A DNA stretch of 64,000 nucleotides from Psychroserpens damuponensis (lineage in GTDB: Bacteria; Bacteroidota; Bacteroidia; Flavobacteriales; Flavobacteriaceae): assembly GCF_000826655.1 (NCBI RefSeq), contig NZ_JXJO01000024.1, positions 248,001 through 312,000 of the forward strand, written 5' to 3'. Shown here one piece after another: positions 1 through 7,492 of the stretch. A program made the position numbers and the translations under genes. How positions within the stretch are numbered: the first letter of the stretch is position 1; every line of letters begins with the position of its first letter. The notes under the pieces are model-generated. The model did not search any database, was not told the origin of the DNA, and saw only the letters and a list, made by a program, of their open reading frames with translations.

Positions 1-2
1 TT

Positions 3-977
3 TTTATTTTAGTTGATACTAATACACATGAGTATTGTTTAGCAAAATTCATGGCACAATTAGAAACTAAACTAACTATAGAAGTTATAGAAATTGAAGC
101 TGGAGAACATCATAAAACCATAGATACTTGTGTAGGTGTTTGGCAAACACTATCAGATCTAGGTGCAGATCGTAAAAGTCTCATGCTCAATCTTGGTGGT
201 GGAGTGGTTACAGATCTTGGAGGCTTTGTGGCTTGTACCTTCAAAAGAGGTATCAAATATATTAATATCCCAACCTCATTATTAGCCATGGTTGATGCTT
301 CTGTTGGTGGTAAAACTGGTGTAGACCTTGGTGCTCTTAAAAACCAAGTTGGTGTTATAAGCTCTGGAGATATGGTGATTATAGACACCTCCTACTTAGA
401 TACGCTTCCTCAAAATCAAATGAAATCTGGTTTAGCCGAAATGTTAAAACACGGTCTCATCGTCGATAAAACCTATTTTGATAAGCTTACAGATTTATCA
501 AAACTCACGCTTAATGATTTAGACCAACTAATTCATGACTCTGTAGAAATTAAAAAAACCATAGTTACCAAAGATCCCTTAGAACTAAACGAACGCAAGC
601 ACCTTAATTTTGGTCATACTTTAGGTCATGCCATCGAATCTTATTTTTTGAGCCATCCTGAAAAAGATGAATTATTGCATGGCGAAGCTATTGCTATTGG
701 TATGATTCTAGAATCTTTTGTTTCTGCGGAAATTTTAAAACTCCCAAAACCCGACTTAGACTACATTACTAAAGCTTTAAACAACATATACAAACCTATA
801 ATGATAGAGCCTTCAGATTATGACACTATTATTGATCTTTTAAAATACGATAAGAAAAACGAACATGGTAATATTAATTTTGTGTTGTTAGATGCCATCG
901 GATTACCTAAAATAGACTGTTTGGTTGACAATGATTTAATAATTAAAAGTTTTGAGTATTATAGAGATTCGTTTTAA
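3..977 (+). CDS. aroB: 3-dehydroquinate synthase, 5' partial
   Basis: Second step of the shikimate pathway: converts DAHP to 3-dehydroquinate, using NAD and a divalent metal in the cytoplasm. The reading frame is open from base 3 and runs through the first ATG at 51; the residues before that ATG (FILVDTNTHEYCLAKF) fit the N-terminal part of the family, so the gene is cut by the window edge and does not start at 51. The nucleotide-binding stretch GGGVVTDLGGFVA, the PTSLLAMVDASVGGKTGVD block and the metal-binding HGEAIAIGM and FGHTLGHAIE motifs are all present. Another shikimate gene, aroC, lies about 30 kb away on the other strand. No partner gene is visible in this window. Confidence 0.95.
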   Translation, partial: FILVDTNTHEYCLAKFMAQLETKLTIEVIEIEAGEHHKTIDTCVGVWQTLSDLGADRKSLMLNLGGGVVTDLGGFVACTFKRGIKYINIPTSLLAMVDASVGGKTGVDLGALKNQVGVISSGDMVIIDTSYLDTLPQNQMKSGLAEMLKHGLIVDKTYFDKLTDLSKLTLNDLDQLIHDSVEIKKTIVTKDPLELNERKHLNFGHTLGHAIESYFLSHPEKDELLHGEAIAIGMILESFVSAEILKLPKPDLDYITKALNNIYKPIMIEPSDYDTIIDLLKYDKKNEHGNINFVLLDAIGLPKIDCLVDNDLIIKSFEYYRDSF

Positions 978-1159
978 GGCTTCAAGGAGTTCTTAATTTC
1001 TAATGCTTTCTTAGAATATAGCATGCGTTCTAGTGGTCTCTTTGTGTTAAATATAAAAATCTATAAGTAAATTATAGCCTATCATTTAAACTGAAACTAA
1101 AATGATACGCCTTGAGCGTATTACCTTATAAAACTAATACTATTTAAAACGTTTAAAAT

Positions 1160-1543
1160 ATGGCTACATTTACATTTGACCATTTAGCACTATCAGTTAA
1201 AGATGTTAACGAATCTGTTGCATTTTATCAGAACGTTTTACAACTAAAAGAAATTAAAAATACCGCCTCTTCCTCTAAAACCAGATGGTTGTCCTTAAAC
1301 GAGAATAAACAACTTCATTTAATTCCGCGTCCAGATGCAGAAATAAAAACAAATAAAGCTGTACATTTTGCTTTAGCAACAACTAATATTCAGGCATTTA
1401 TTAAACACTTAAAGCATTTAAATATTGAATATAGTGATTGGCGAGATACACCAAACAAAAACTATGTAAGAGACGACGGTATTTTACAAGTTTATTTTCA
1501 AGACCCAAATGGGTATTGGATTGAGGTTAATAATTTATCTTAA
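1160..1543 (+). CDS. VOC family (glyoxalase/dioxygenase-fold) protein
   Basis: A 127-residue single-domain vicinal-oxygen-chelate protein. It opens with the typical FTFDHLALSVKDVNESVAFY strand-helix start (metal-ligand His near residue 8) and ends with DPNGYWIEVNN, where the Glu near residue 122 is the usual metal ligand; a second His sits in the middle (AVHFALATTNI). Such proteins include lactoylglutathione lyases, fosfomycin and bleomycin resistance proteins and dioxygenases; the sequence does not say which. It stands alone between aroB and an oppositely oriented orphan gene, so the context gives no hint of substrate. Confidence 0.85.
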   Translation: MATFTFDHLALSVKDVNESVAFYQNVLQLKEIKNTASSSKTRWLSLNENKQLHLIPRPDAEIKTNKAVHFALATTNIQAFIKHLKHLNIEYSDWRDTPNKNYVRDDGILQVYFQDPNGYWIEVNNLS

Positions 1544-1585
1544 ATAGCCGTAAACAATAACTAGTATGACAATACATTAAAAACC

Positions 1586-2578
1586 TCAAGGAAGATGCTT
1601 TTTAATAAATTTAATGATATCATTTATAACTTCATCAATTAACTCTTGCTCTACACTAAAAGGTTGACCGTTTGCATATCTTGCCGGTTTTGAATTCCCA
1701 TCAGGACTACAATGATCAACATCAATTGATCTTCGCCATACATCTGCATGATTAATCCATTCTGACCTATCTACTTTACTTGGTGCATCAAACCATACAT
1801 TCCAAGCTAAAATATTCCCTTTTTGCAACATATTACCCGAAGCTATATTAAAAGCTTTCATTACCAAGTTATTAAACTCGGCTACAATTGGATGATCTGC
1901 AACATCAATATCTCCAATTTCAACCTCTACATTCGCATGGTTCCAAGCTTCGGGATGCAATGTAAAATGCGGTAATTCACTGTTCATAAATAAACCATCT
2001 CTTATATTAATGATCGTTGTTTTTTCTGCATCAGTTCTAAACGTGTTTAGGGTTATTGCCTTGTCTTTTTCTGAAGGAAAACCAAAACCTATATAATTTA
2101 AATCAAATAAAGCCCATAATATTTGGCCTAATGAAGATTGATGCGCACTTGGGCTAAACCATATTTTTGGTTTAACCACCATATCTACTGCCATTGATTT
2201 ATTAGTTTCATCTACCCATCCACCTTGTTTTGTAACTGTAACTTCAACATTCATTGTACCAAAACCTGGCAAATAAACGCCTTGCTGCGGACAAATAACA
2301 GACCAAGACTGCCCTGTATTATCATAACCAATACGTGAAATATCTGGTGCAAACATTTGAAAACAACGTTTTGGATCTTTTTTTCCTTTTCGAGTTTCCC
2401 AAGTAAACTCTGGCCATAAAACACGCTGTTGTCGTGTGAGTTTACCAATGTTATCTAAATTTTGTGTTAAGCCTATTCCCTTTAAGTCAGGATCTGGATA
2501 TTTTGCTTTTGGATGTTTGTTTAAAAAACCACCTTTCCAACCTTTTGCAGGAATGTGATTTGGCTTTAGTTTTTTCAT
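1586..2578 (-). CDS. hypothetical protein, unrecognised
   Basis: A 330-residue protein I cannot assign. There is no signal peptide and no membrane segment. It is rich in Trp, Asn, Asp and Pro, starts basic (MKKLKPNHIPAKGWKGGF) and contains tryptophan-bearing blocks (VLWPEFTWETRKGKKD, QSWSVICPQQGVYLPGFGTM, NILAWNVWFDAPSKVDRSEW) and a late HADVWRRSIDVDHCSPDGN segment with His/Asp/Cys that could bind metal. The C-terminal about 30 residues look helical and amphipathic. It is monocistronic, facing the VOC gene, with about 230 bases of AT-rich DNA before the divergent topB. Its composition differs from the housekeeping neighbours, so acquisition is possible but not shown. Confidence 0.75.
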   Translation of the reverse strand: MKKLKPNHIPAKGWKGGFLNKHPKAKYPDPDLKGIGLTQNLDNIGKLTRQQRVLWPEFTWETRKGKKDPKRCFQMFAPDISRIGYDNTGQSWSVICPQQGVYLPGFGTMNVEVTVTKQGGWVDETNKSMAVDMVVKPKIWFSPSAHQSSLGQILWALFDLNYIGFGFPSEKDKAITLNTFRTDAEKTTIINIRDGLFMNSELPHFTLHPEAWNHANVEVEIGDIDVADHPIVAEFNNLVMKAFNIASGNMLQKGNILAWNVWFDAPSKVDRSEWINHADVWRRSIDVDHCSPDGNSKPARYANGQPFSVEQELIDEVINDIIKFIKKHLP

Positions 2579-2791
2579 GAAGTTCGGTTTAGAAATTAAA
2601 TCTTATCAAAACTAAGTGCTATAGTTAGTATTTTTAAACGCAATATTCTGTAATTAAAAAAACAGGTGTATTTACTCAACTCAATATTTTAGTCTAGAGA
2701 TATTTAATAATGAATGATTTTATAGTTAATAACTCTCTGTAATTCCTTTGCAAAAAACAGCTACAATTCACTAATTTGCGTCTCTGTTAAT

Positions 2792-2800
2792 TTTCCGAAG
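2792..2800 (+). repeat. first copy of dispersed word TTTCCGAAG
   Basis: Representative copy of a short dispersed word. I read TTCCGAAG or its complement at 31 sites starting at 2792, 4649, 4835, 7801, 9475, 11573, 16291, 19225, 20078, 21752, 25468, 28878, 29199, 29287, 30770, 33228, 33792, 35103, 36671, 36929, 38566, 39462, 40945, 46102, 46166, 48280, 53955, 53980, 55863, 57761 and 62415. Copies are on both strands, in different codon frames and in intergenic DNA. Function unknown; see findings. Confidence 0.85.
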
Positions 2801-2811
2801 AAAAAAATATT

Positions 2812-5136
2812 TTGAAAGTCTGTATAGCCGAAAAACCTAGTGTAGCACGAGAAATCGCGCAAGTTCTTGGTGCCAAAACAAAACGTGATGGCTATTTTGA
2901 AGGCAATGGTTATGCTGTAACTTATACGTTTGGTCATCTCTGTACATTAATGGAACCAAACGATTATAAACCGTATTGGAAAAGTTGGGATCTTAACAAC
3001 TTACCTATGTTACCCGAAAAGTTTAAAACCAAGGTGACTAACAACTCCGGAATTAAAAAACAGTTCAATATTGTAAAATCTTTGTTTGACAAAGCAGACG
3101 TTGTTATCAACTGTGGTGATGCTGGTACAGAAGGAGAACTCATACAGCGTTGGGTTTTAGATCAAGCCAATTATAAAGGAGAAGTACAACGTTTATGGAT
3201 TTCTTCATTAACCACTGAAGCGATTAAGGAAGGTTTTCAAAACCTAAAAGATTCTAAAGATTATGACAACCTTTATTACGCAGGATTTTCTCGTGCTATT
3301 GGAGATTGGTTATTAGGTATGAACGCAACACGTTTATATACTGTAAAACATGGTGGCTACAAACAAGTTTTATCTGTTGGTCGTGTGCAAACACCAACAT
3401 TGGCAATGGTTGTAAACCGTTTTAAAGATATTGAAAATTTTAAGCCTCAGCCATATTGGGAATTACAAACGATGTATCGAGACACCTTATTTGCGTATGA
3501 AGAAGGACGTTTTCTAAAAATGGAAGACGGTGAAATTCTGGCAAAAAAGGTTAAAGAAGACGATTTTGAAATCGTATCTACAGCAAAAAAGAAAGGAAAA
3601 GAATACGCACCAAAACTCTTTGATCTTACAGGTTTACAAGTGTATTGCAATACAAAATTTGGCTTTTCGGCAGATGAAACCTTAAAAATTGTTCAAAAAT
3701 TGTATGAGCAAAAAGCAGTCACTTACCCAAGAGTTGACACCACGTTTTTACCAAATGATGTTTACCCTAAAGTGCATGGTATTCTTGCTAAACTTACTAA
3801 GTACAAAGAATTAACACAACCACTTTTAGGCAAAAAAATAAAAAAATCGGCAAAAGTTTTTAATGATAAAAAAGTAACCGATCACCATGCCATAATCCCA
3901 ACTGGTATTGAAATTAATTTACAATACAACCAGCAACAAGTTTATGATATTATTGTAAAACGATTTATCGCTGTATTCTATCCAGAATGTGAAGTTTCTA
4001 ATACGACAGTAATTGGAAAAGCTGCAGACGTTAATTTTAAAACCACTGGTAAAGAGATTTTAAAAGACGGTTGGAAAGTTGTTTTTAAATTCGGAAAATC
4101 GCCATCTTCAAACACATCTGATAAAGACACGTTACCAACTTTTAACAAAGGTGAAAAAGGACCTCACGAACCTTCGTTTTTAGAGAAGCAAACCAAACCA
4201 CCAAATCAATATACGGAAGCCTCTCTCCTACGCGCTATGGAAACGGCAGGTAAGCAAGTTGATGATGACGAACTTCGTGATTTAATGAAAGAAAACGGGA
4301 TTGGTAGACCATCAACACGTGCTAATATTATTGAGACCTTATTTAAACGTCAATACATAAAACGTAATAAAAAACAATTGCTCCCAACCGTTACAGGTAT
4401 TGCGCTAATTGACACTATACAGAACGAATTATTAAAATCTGCTGAGCTCACAGGACTTTGGGAAAAACAACTTAAAGACATTGAAAAGGGTGATTATAGT
4501 GCAAGTCTTTTCATTAAAAACATGAAAATAATGGTTGATGAGTTGGTTTACGAAGTTCGTAGCGAAACTAAACGCGCCAATATCTCTCAAGCCACTGTTG
4601 TTAAGCAACGACAAGCCAAAACGAAAACAAAAAAAGCAGCTGGTATTACTTCGGAAATGTGCCCAAAATGCAAAAAAGGGTCTATTTTAAAAGGAAAATC
4701 GGCATATGGTTGTTCTGCCTTTAAATCTGGATGTGATTTTGTGATGTCATTTGAAAACTACGGAAAGAAAATTTCTGAAAAGCAATTTATCAGAATATTA
4801 AAAAAAGGGTCTACTGTAAATTTAAAAGGATTTACTTCGGAAACTGGAACAACCGAAGGTTTATTGCGTTTTGATGATAGCTTTAAATTGGTTTTAGAAG
4901 CAAAAAAAGGAACAACTAAAATTTCCGCAGTACCAAAAACAGAGCAAAAAACTGATACGCTTATATGTCCGAAATGTCATCAAGGTCAGATTATGAAAGG
5001 TAAAACGGCTTATGGCTGTAGTGCTTATAAAACGGGATGTGATTTTAAAATGTCTTTTGATGCTATTCGTGAGCAAGCTAAAGACAGAACTCTTACTAAA
5101 GAGTTAGTCTATTCTATTTTACAAAATAGTATCTAG
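2812..5136 (+). CDS. topB: DNA topoisomerase III (type IA)
   Basis: Single-strand passage topoisomerase that decatenates DNA. The 774-residue protein begins MKVCIAEKPSVAREIAQVLG, the TOPRIM start of TopB, from a TTG codon; no ATG fits. It has the TOPRIM Asp cluster (INCGDAGTEGELIQRW), the LSVGRVQTPTLAMVV block and the active-site region YPRVDTTFL with the catalytic Tyr around residue 304. The C-terminal third carries two similar zinc-ribbon repeats, CPKCKKGSILKGKSAYGCSA and CPKCHQGQIMKGKTAYGCSA, each with a following GCDF. Two copies of the CTTCGGAAA word lie inside the gene, and another lies just upstream of the start. The stop codon is TAG. Confidence 0.95.
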   Translation: MKVCIAEKPSVAREIAQVLGAKTKRDGYFEGNGYAVTYTFGHLCTLMEPNDYKPYWKSWDLNNLPMLPEKFKTKVTNNSGIKKQFNIVKSLFDKADVVINCGDAGTEGELIQRWVLDQANYKGEVQRLWISSLTTEAIKEGFQNLKDSKDYDNLYYAGFSRAIGDWLLGMNATRLYTVKHGGYKQVLSVGRVQTPTLAMVVNRFKDIENFKPQPYWELQTMYRDTLFAYEEGRFLKMEDGEILAKKVKEDDFEIVSTAKKKGKEYAPKLFDLTGLQVYCNTKFGFSADETLKIVQKLYEQKAVTYPRVDTTFLPNDVYPKVHGILAKLTKYKELTQPLLGKKIKKSAKVFNDKKVTDHHAIIPTGIEINLQYNQQQVYDIIVKRFIAVFYPECEVSNTTVIGKAADVNFKTTGKEILKDGWKVVFKFGKSPSSNTSDKDTLPTFNKGEKGPHEPSFLEKQTKPPNQYTEASLLRAMETAGKQVDDDELRDLMKENGIGRPSTRANIIETLFKRQYIKRNKKQLLPTVTGIALIDTIQNELLKSAELTGLWEKQLKDIEKGDYSASLFIKNMKIMVDELVYEVRSETKRANISQATVVKQRQAKTKTKKAAGITSEMCPKCKKGSILKGKSAYGCSAFKSGCDFVMSFENYGKKISEKQFIRILKKGSTVNLKGFTSETGTTEGLLRFDDSFKLVLEAKKGTTKISAVPKTEQKTDTLICPKCHQGQIMKGKTAYGCSAYKTGCDFKMSFDAIREQAKDRTLTKELVYSILQNSI

Positions 5137-5197
5137 CCTGCTAAATTTTTGAAACCTTATCGGTTTGTAGATAAATCTAACGTATTTAATATACATA

Positions 5198-5216
5198 CAA
5201 GGTTTTTAAAACCTTG
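5198..5216. other. small hairpin between topB and pseudouridine synthase
   Basis: CAAGGTTTTTAAAACCTTG is a near-perfect palindrome able to form a stem of eight to nine base pairs. It lacks a clear following T-run, so it is a weak terminator or a 5' leader hairpin for the next gene, which starts 22 bases later. Confidence 0.3.
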
Positions 5217-5238
5217 AAGTTGAAATTCGAGAACACAC

Positions 5239-5808
5239 ATGAACCATCGTCATTTTAAACTCTTTAAACCTTACGGTTATTTAAGTCAGTTTCAAACCAA
5301 CGCTAAACATGAAATTAACAAGAAATTCTTAGGAGAATTACATGATTTTCCTGAAGGCACAATGGCGATTGGGCGATTAGATAAAGACTCTGAAGGCTTA
5401 TTATTGTTAACCACAAATGGAAAAGTGAGTTACGATATTACCAGTTCAAAAACCGATAAAGAATATTATGTGCAGGTTGATGGTGAGATTACTGCAGAAG
5501 CCATTAATATGTTACAAAATGGTGTTACTATTAGCCATAAAAGCGAGACCTACCGTACAAAACTATGTAAAGCTTTCATTTTAGATCACAAACCTAATTT
5601 TCCAGAACGCGCCAAAAAAATACGTGATGAACGTCATGGAAAAACCACTTGGATTTCTCTCACCATTAACGAAGGTAAATTTAGACAAGTACGAAAAATG
5701 ACTGCTGTGGTTGGCTTTCCAACCTTACGATTAGTTAGAGTTCGTGTTGGTACTATTACTTTAAAAGGTTTAGAAATGGGAGCTGTTAAAGAAATTACTA
5801 TTCCTTAA
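5239..5808 (+). CDS. rRNA pseudouridine synthase, RluE/RsuA family
   Basis: Isomerises a specific uridine of rRNA to pseudouridine. The 189-residue protein has no S4 domain and starts directly with the catalytic fold (HFKLFKPYGYLSQF), as in the short RluE type that modifies 23S rRNA. The catalytic Asp lies in the GRLDKDSEGLLLLT motif near residue 50; a typical KxYxVxV strand (KEYYVQVDGE) and a C-terminal GKFRQVRKMTAVVGFPTLRLVR segment follow. Its 3' end overlaps the oppositely oriented small secreted-protein gene by about 11 bases. RluE is the best guess; RsuA/RluB-type specificity cannot be excluded from sequence alone. Confidence 0.9.
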   Translation: MNHRHFKLFKPYGYLSQFQTNAKHEINKKFLGELHDFPEGTMAIGRLDKDSEGLLLLTTNGKVSYDITSSKTDKEYYVQVDGEITAEAINMLQNGVTISHKSETYRTKLCKAFILDHKPNFPERAKKIRDERHGKTTWISLTINEGKFRQVRKMTAVVGFPTLRLVRVRVGTITLKGLEMGAVKEITIP

Positions 5809-6178
5809 GTTTTACAAGAAGCATACTGTCTTGTAATGCATCGTTTATCACTTTTTGACAAACTATCGTGTCGCCATTAATTTTGGTGATTTCTACAATG
5901 TACTTTGTACCAATTAGCGGTTTAAATTTGGCATCACTTACTTTATAATACTCAAATTCATATCTACAATTTGTTAGCCATTTAACGTGACTAGTAGCTT
6001 TAAAAGTTGATGTTTTATAACTGTCTATTTGAGTAGAGTCTGTTCTAATAGTTAGCAAATCAGCATAATCTTTATCTAAATATCTAAACTGTCCTGTTTT
6101 AAATTTAGAGCAATCCAGATGTTGAGCAAAAGATGTTGCTGATGCTAGAATAACTATTAAGAACGATAAAAATTTCAA
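5798..6178 (-). CDS. small secreted hypothetical protein (paralogue of 39614-40000)
   Basis: A 126-residue exported protein with a classical signal peptide (hydrophobic run, cleavage probably after SFAQ near residue 19). The mature part begins CSKFKTGQFRY and contains RTDSTQIDSYK and VKWLTNCRYEFEYY. The same skeleton, C-S-x-FKTG-x-F, then RTD, then a W-x-x-x-C block, occurs in the protein at 39614-40000, so the two are paralogues. The two conserved Cys residues could form a disulphide. It lies 9 bases downstream of the cold-shock gene on the same strand and overlaps the end of the convergent pseudouridine synthase. Function unknown. Confidence 0.8.
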   Translation of the reverse strand: MKFLSFLIVILASATSFAQHLDCSKFKTGQFRYLDKDYADLLTIRTDSTQIDSYKTSTFKATSHVKWLTNCRYEFEYYKVSDAKFKPLIGTKYIVEITKINGDTIVCQKVINDALQDSMLLVKLKE

Positions 6179-6187
6179 TGCGATGAA

Positions 6188-6646
6188 TTAGATCACTTTG
6201 ACACGAACCGCATTCATACCACGATTTCCTTTTTCTAATTCAAACTGCACTTTGTCATTTTCGTTAATTTCGTCAATAAGTCCACTAACGTGACAGAAGT
6301 ATTTCTCTTGGTCTTCGGTATCAATTATAAAACCAAAACCTTTAGAGTGATCAAAGAAAGATACTTTTCCTTTTCTAATTGGATCGTATTCTTCTTCTTC
6401 AATATCTTCTTTTTTAGGCACACCTAGAACGATGTTTTTTGCCTTAACTTTTACTTTATCTGCTGGATCTGGAGGTGTATCTGTAAGATTACCAAATTGA
6501 TCTACGTAAGCAAATGGGATGCTTTCTGCTCCATTTTCTTCTTTTTCGAGCTTACGAGCTTCCATTTTTTTGCGTTTGTCTTCACGCTTTTTTAAACGTT
6601 TCTTTTCTTTTTCACTTTTACTAAATGTCTGTTGCGACTTTGCCAT
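6188..6646 (-). CDS. cold-shock domain protein with basic N-terminal extension
   Basis: The C-terminal about 70 residues form a CspA-like OB fold that binds single-stranded RNA or DNA; the RNP1-like motif is KGFGFI and RNP2 is KYFCHVS, followed by a KVQFELEKGNRGMNAVRV strand. Ahead of it is a highly charged Lys/Arg/Glu segment of about 80 residues (KSEKEKKRLKKREDKRKK), probably helical or disordered, which canonical 70-residue Csp proteins lack. Cold-shock proteins act as RNA chaperones. A well-spaced promoter (TATCTTTG with an upstream TTTTTG) precedes the gene, and the small secreted gene is likely co-transcribed behind it. Confidence 0.92.
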   Translation of the reverse strand: MAKSQQTFSKSEKEKKRLKKREDKRKKMEARKLEKEENGAESIPFAYVDQFGNLTDTPPDPADKVKVKAKNIVLGVPKKEDIEEEEYDPIRKGKVSFFDHSKGFGFIIDTEDQEKYFCHVSGLIDEINENDKVQFELEKGNRGMNAVRVKVI

Positions 6647-6698
6647 TCTTTATTTCCTCTTGGTTTTAATTATATAACCCTTCTCTGGTCACTTACAT

Positions 6699-6706
6699 CA
6701 AAGATA
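6699..6706 (-). promoter_or_regulatory. Bacteroidota-type promoter for the cold-shock gene
   Basis: On the minus strand, TATCTTTG matches the TAnnTTTG -7 box and is preceded at about 20 bases by TTTTTG, a good -33 element. The start codon at 6646 is about 50 bases downstream. Confidence 0.65.
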
Positions 6707-6771
6707 CGCTATATCTATGACTTTATCAAAAACGTTAAGAAATATAGTTAACAAACGTTAAAAAATCAAAA

Positions 6772-6786
6772 AGTAATAGTATTACT
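6772..6786. promoter_or_regulatory. palindromic operator candidate for the TetR regulator
   Basis: AGTAATAGTATTACT is a perfect 7+1+7 inverted repeat. It ends two bases before a TATATTTG -7 box at 6789-6796 and 28 bases before the TetR start. Position and symmetry fit autoregulation by the encoded repressor, which is inference. Confidence 0.5.
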
Positions 6787-6788
6787 AT

Positions 6789-6796
6789 TATATTTG
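6789..6796 (+). promoter_or_regulatory. -7 box of the TetR-ABC-HlyD-TolC operon
   Basis: TATATTTG matches TAnnTTTG exactly and lies 19 bases before the TetR ATG. No strong -33 box is visible at the usual distance; the palindrome at 6772-6786 occupies the spacer. Confidence 0.55.
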
Positions 6797-6814
6797 CAAG
6801 TAAAATAAAATATT

Positions 6815-7492
6815 ATGAAATCTTTACTATCAAATTTAAAAATTGACATCAATGACAAGATCTACATGAAAGATCCTGAATCTTCTAAATTGGGTAAACG
6901 AATAATTGAGCATAGTATAAAATTAATTGATGATATTGGTTTTGAGAGCTTTACCTTTAAAAAGCTTGGTGTCATTATTGGATCTAATGAAAGTTCTATC
7001 TATAGATACTTTGATAGTAAACACAAGTTATTACTTTATTTAACATCTTGGTATTGGGCTTGGCTAGAATATCAACTTGTTTTTTCAATTTCTAACATAA
7101 AAAGTCCTCATGAAAAATTAGAGAAAGCTATTGTTATTTTAACACGGTCTGTTCAAGCTGATTCTACATTTTCACACATCGATGAAGTTGTTTTAAGTCG
7201 AGTTGTTATAAATGAATATTCAAAATCTTACTTAACTAAAGAAGTTGACTTAGATAATAAAGAAGGCTATTTTGCTATTTACAAGCGTTTAATTATACGT
7301 TTACGTGATATTATAGTTGAGGTTAATTCTAATTATAAATTCCCTCATAGTTTGGCAAGTACAGTAATAGATGGTGCTTTACATCAACATTTTCTTAAAG
7401 ATCATTTTAAGGCTATAACCGATTGTAATGACACAATTCAACCTTCCGATTATTTTACACATTTAGTATCTAATACCTTAAAAAGTAACTGA
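6815..7492 (+). CDS. TetR/AcrR family transcriptional regulator
   Basis: A 225-residue repressor-like protein. The DNA-binding helix-turn-helix spans about residues 27-72: KRIIEHSIKLIDDIGFESFTF then LGVIIGSNESSIYRYFDSKHKLL, the recognition-helix signature of TetR proteins. The remainder is an all-helical, weakly conserved ligand domain. Its stop codon overlaps the start of the ABC transporter gene, so it is the first gene of a four-gene export operon and probably controls it through the palindrome just upstream. The ligand is unknown. The start at 6815 leaves an N-terminal extension of about 25 residues before the first helix. Confidence 0.88.
   Translation: MKSLLSNLKIDINDKIYMKDPESSKLGKRIIEHSIKLIDDIGFESFTFKKLGVIIGSNESSIYRYFDSKHKLLLYLTSWYWAWLEYQLVFSISNIKSPHEKLEKAIVILTRSVQADSTFSHIDEVVLSRVVINEYSKSYLTKEVDLDNKEGYFAIYKRLIIRLRDIIVEVNSNYKFPHSLASTVIDGALHQHFLKDHFKAITDCNDTIQPSDYFTHLVSNTLKSN

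Noticed and set aside
978-1159. Open stretch of about 31 codons directly after the aroB stop
   Set aside because: It has no start-site signal, no family resemblance and a length that chance allows in this spacer.
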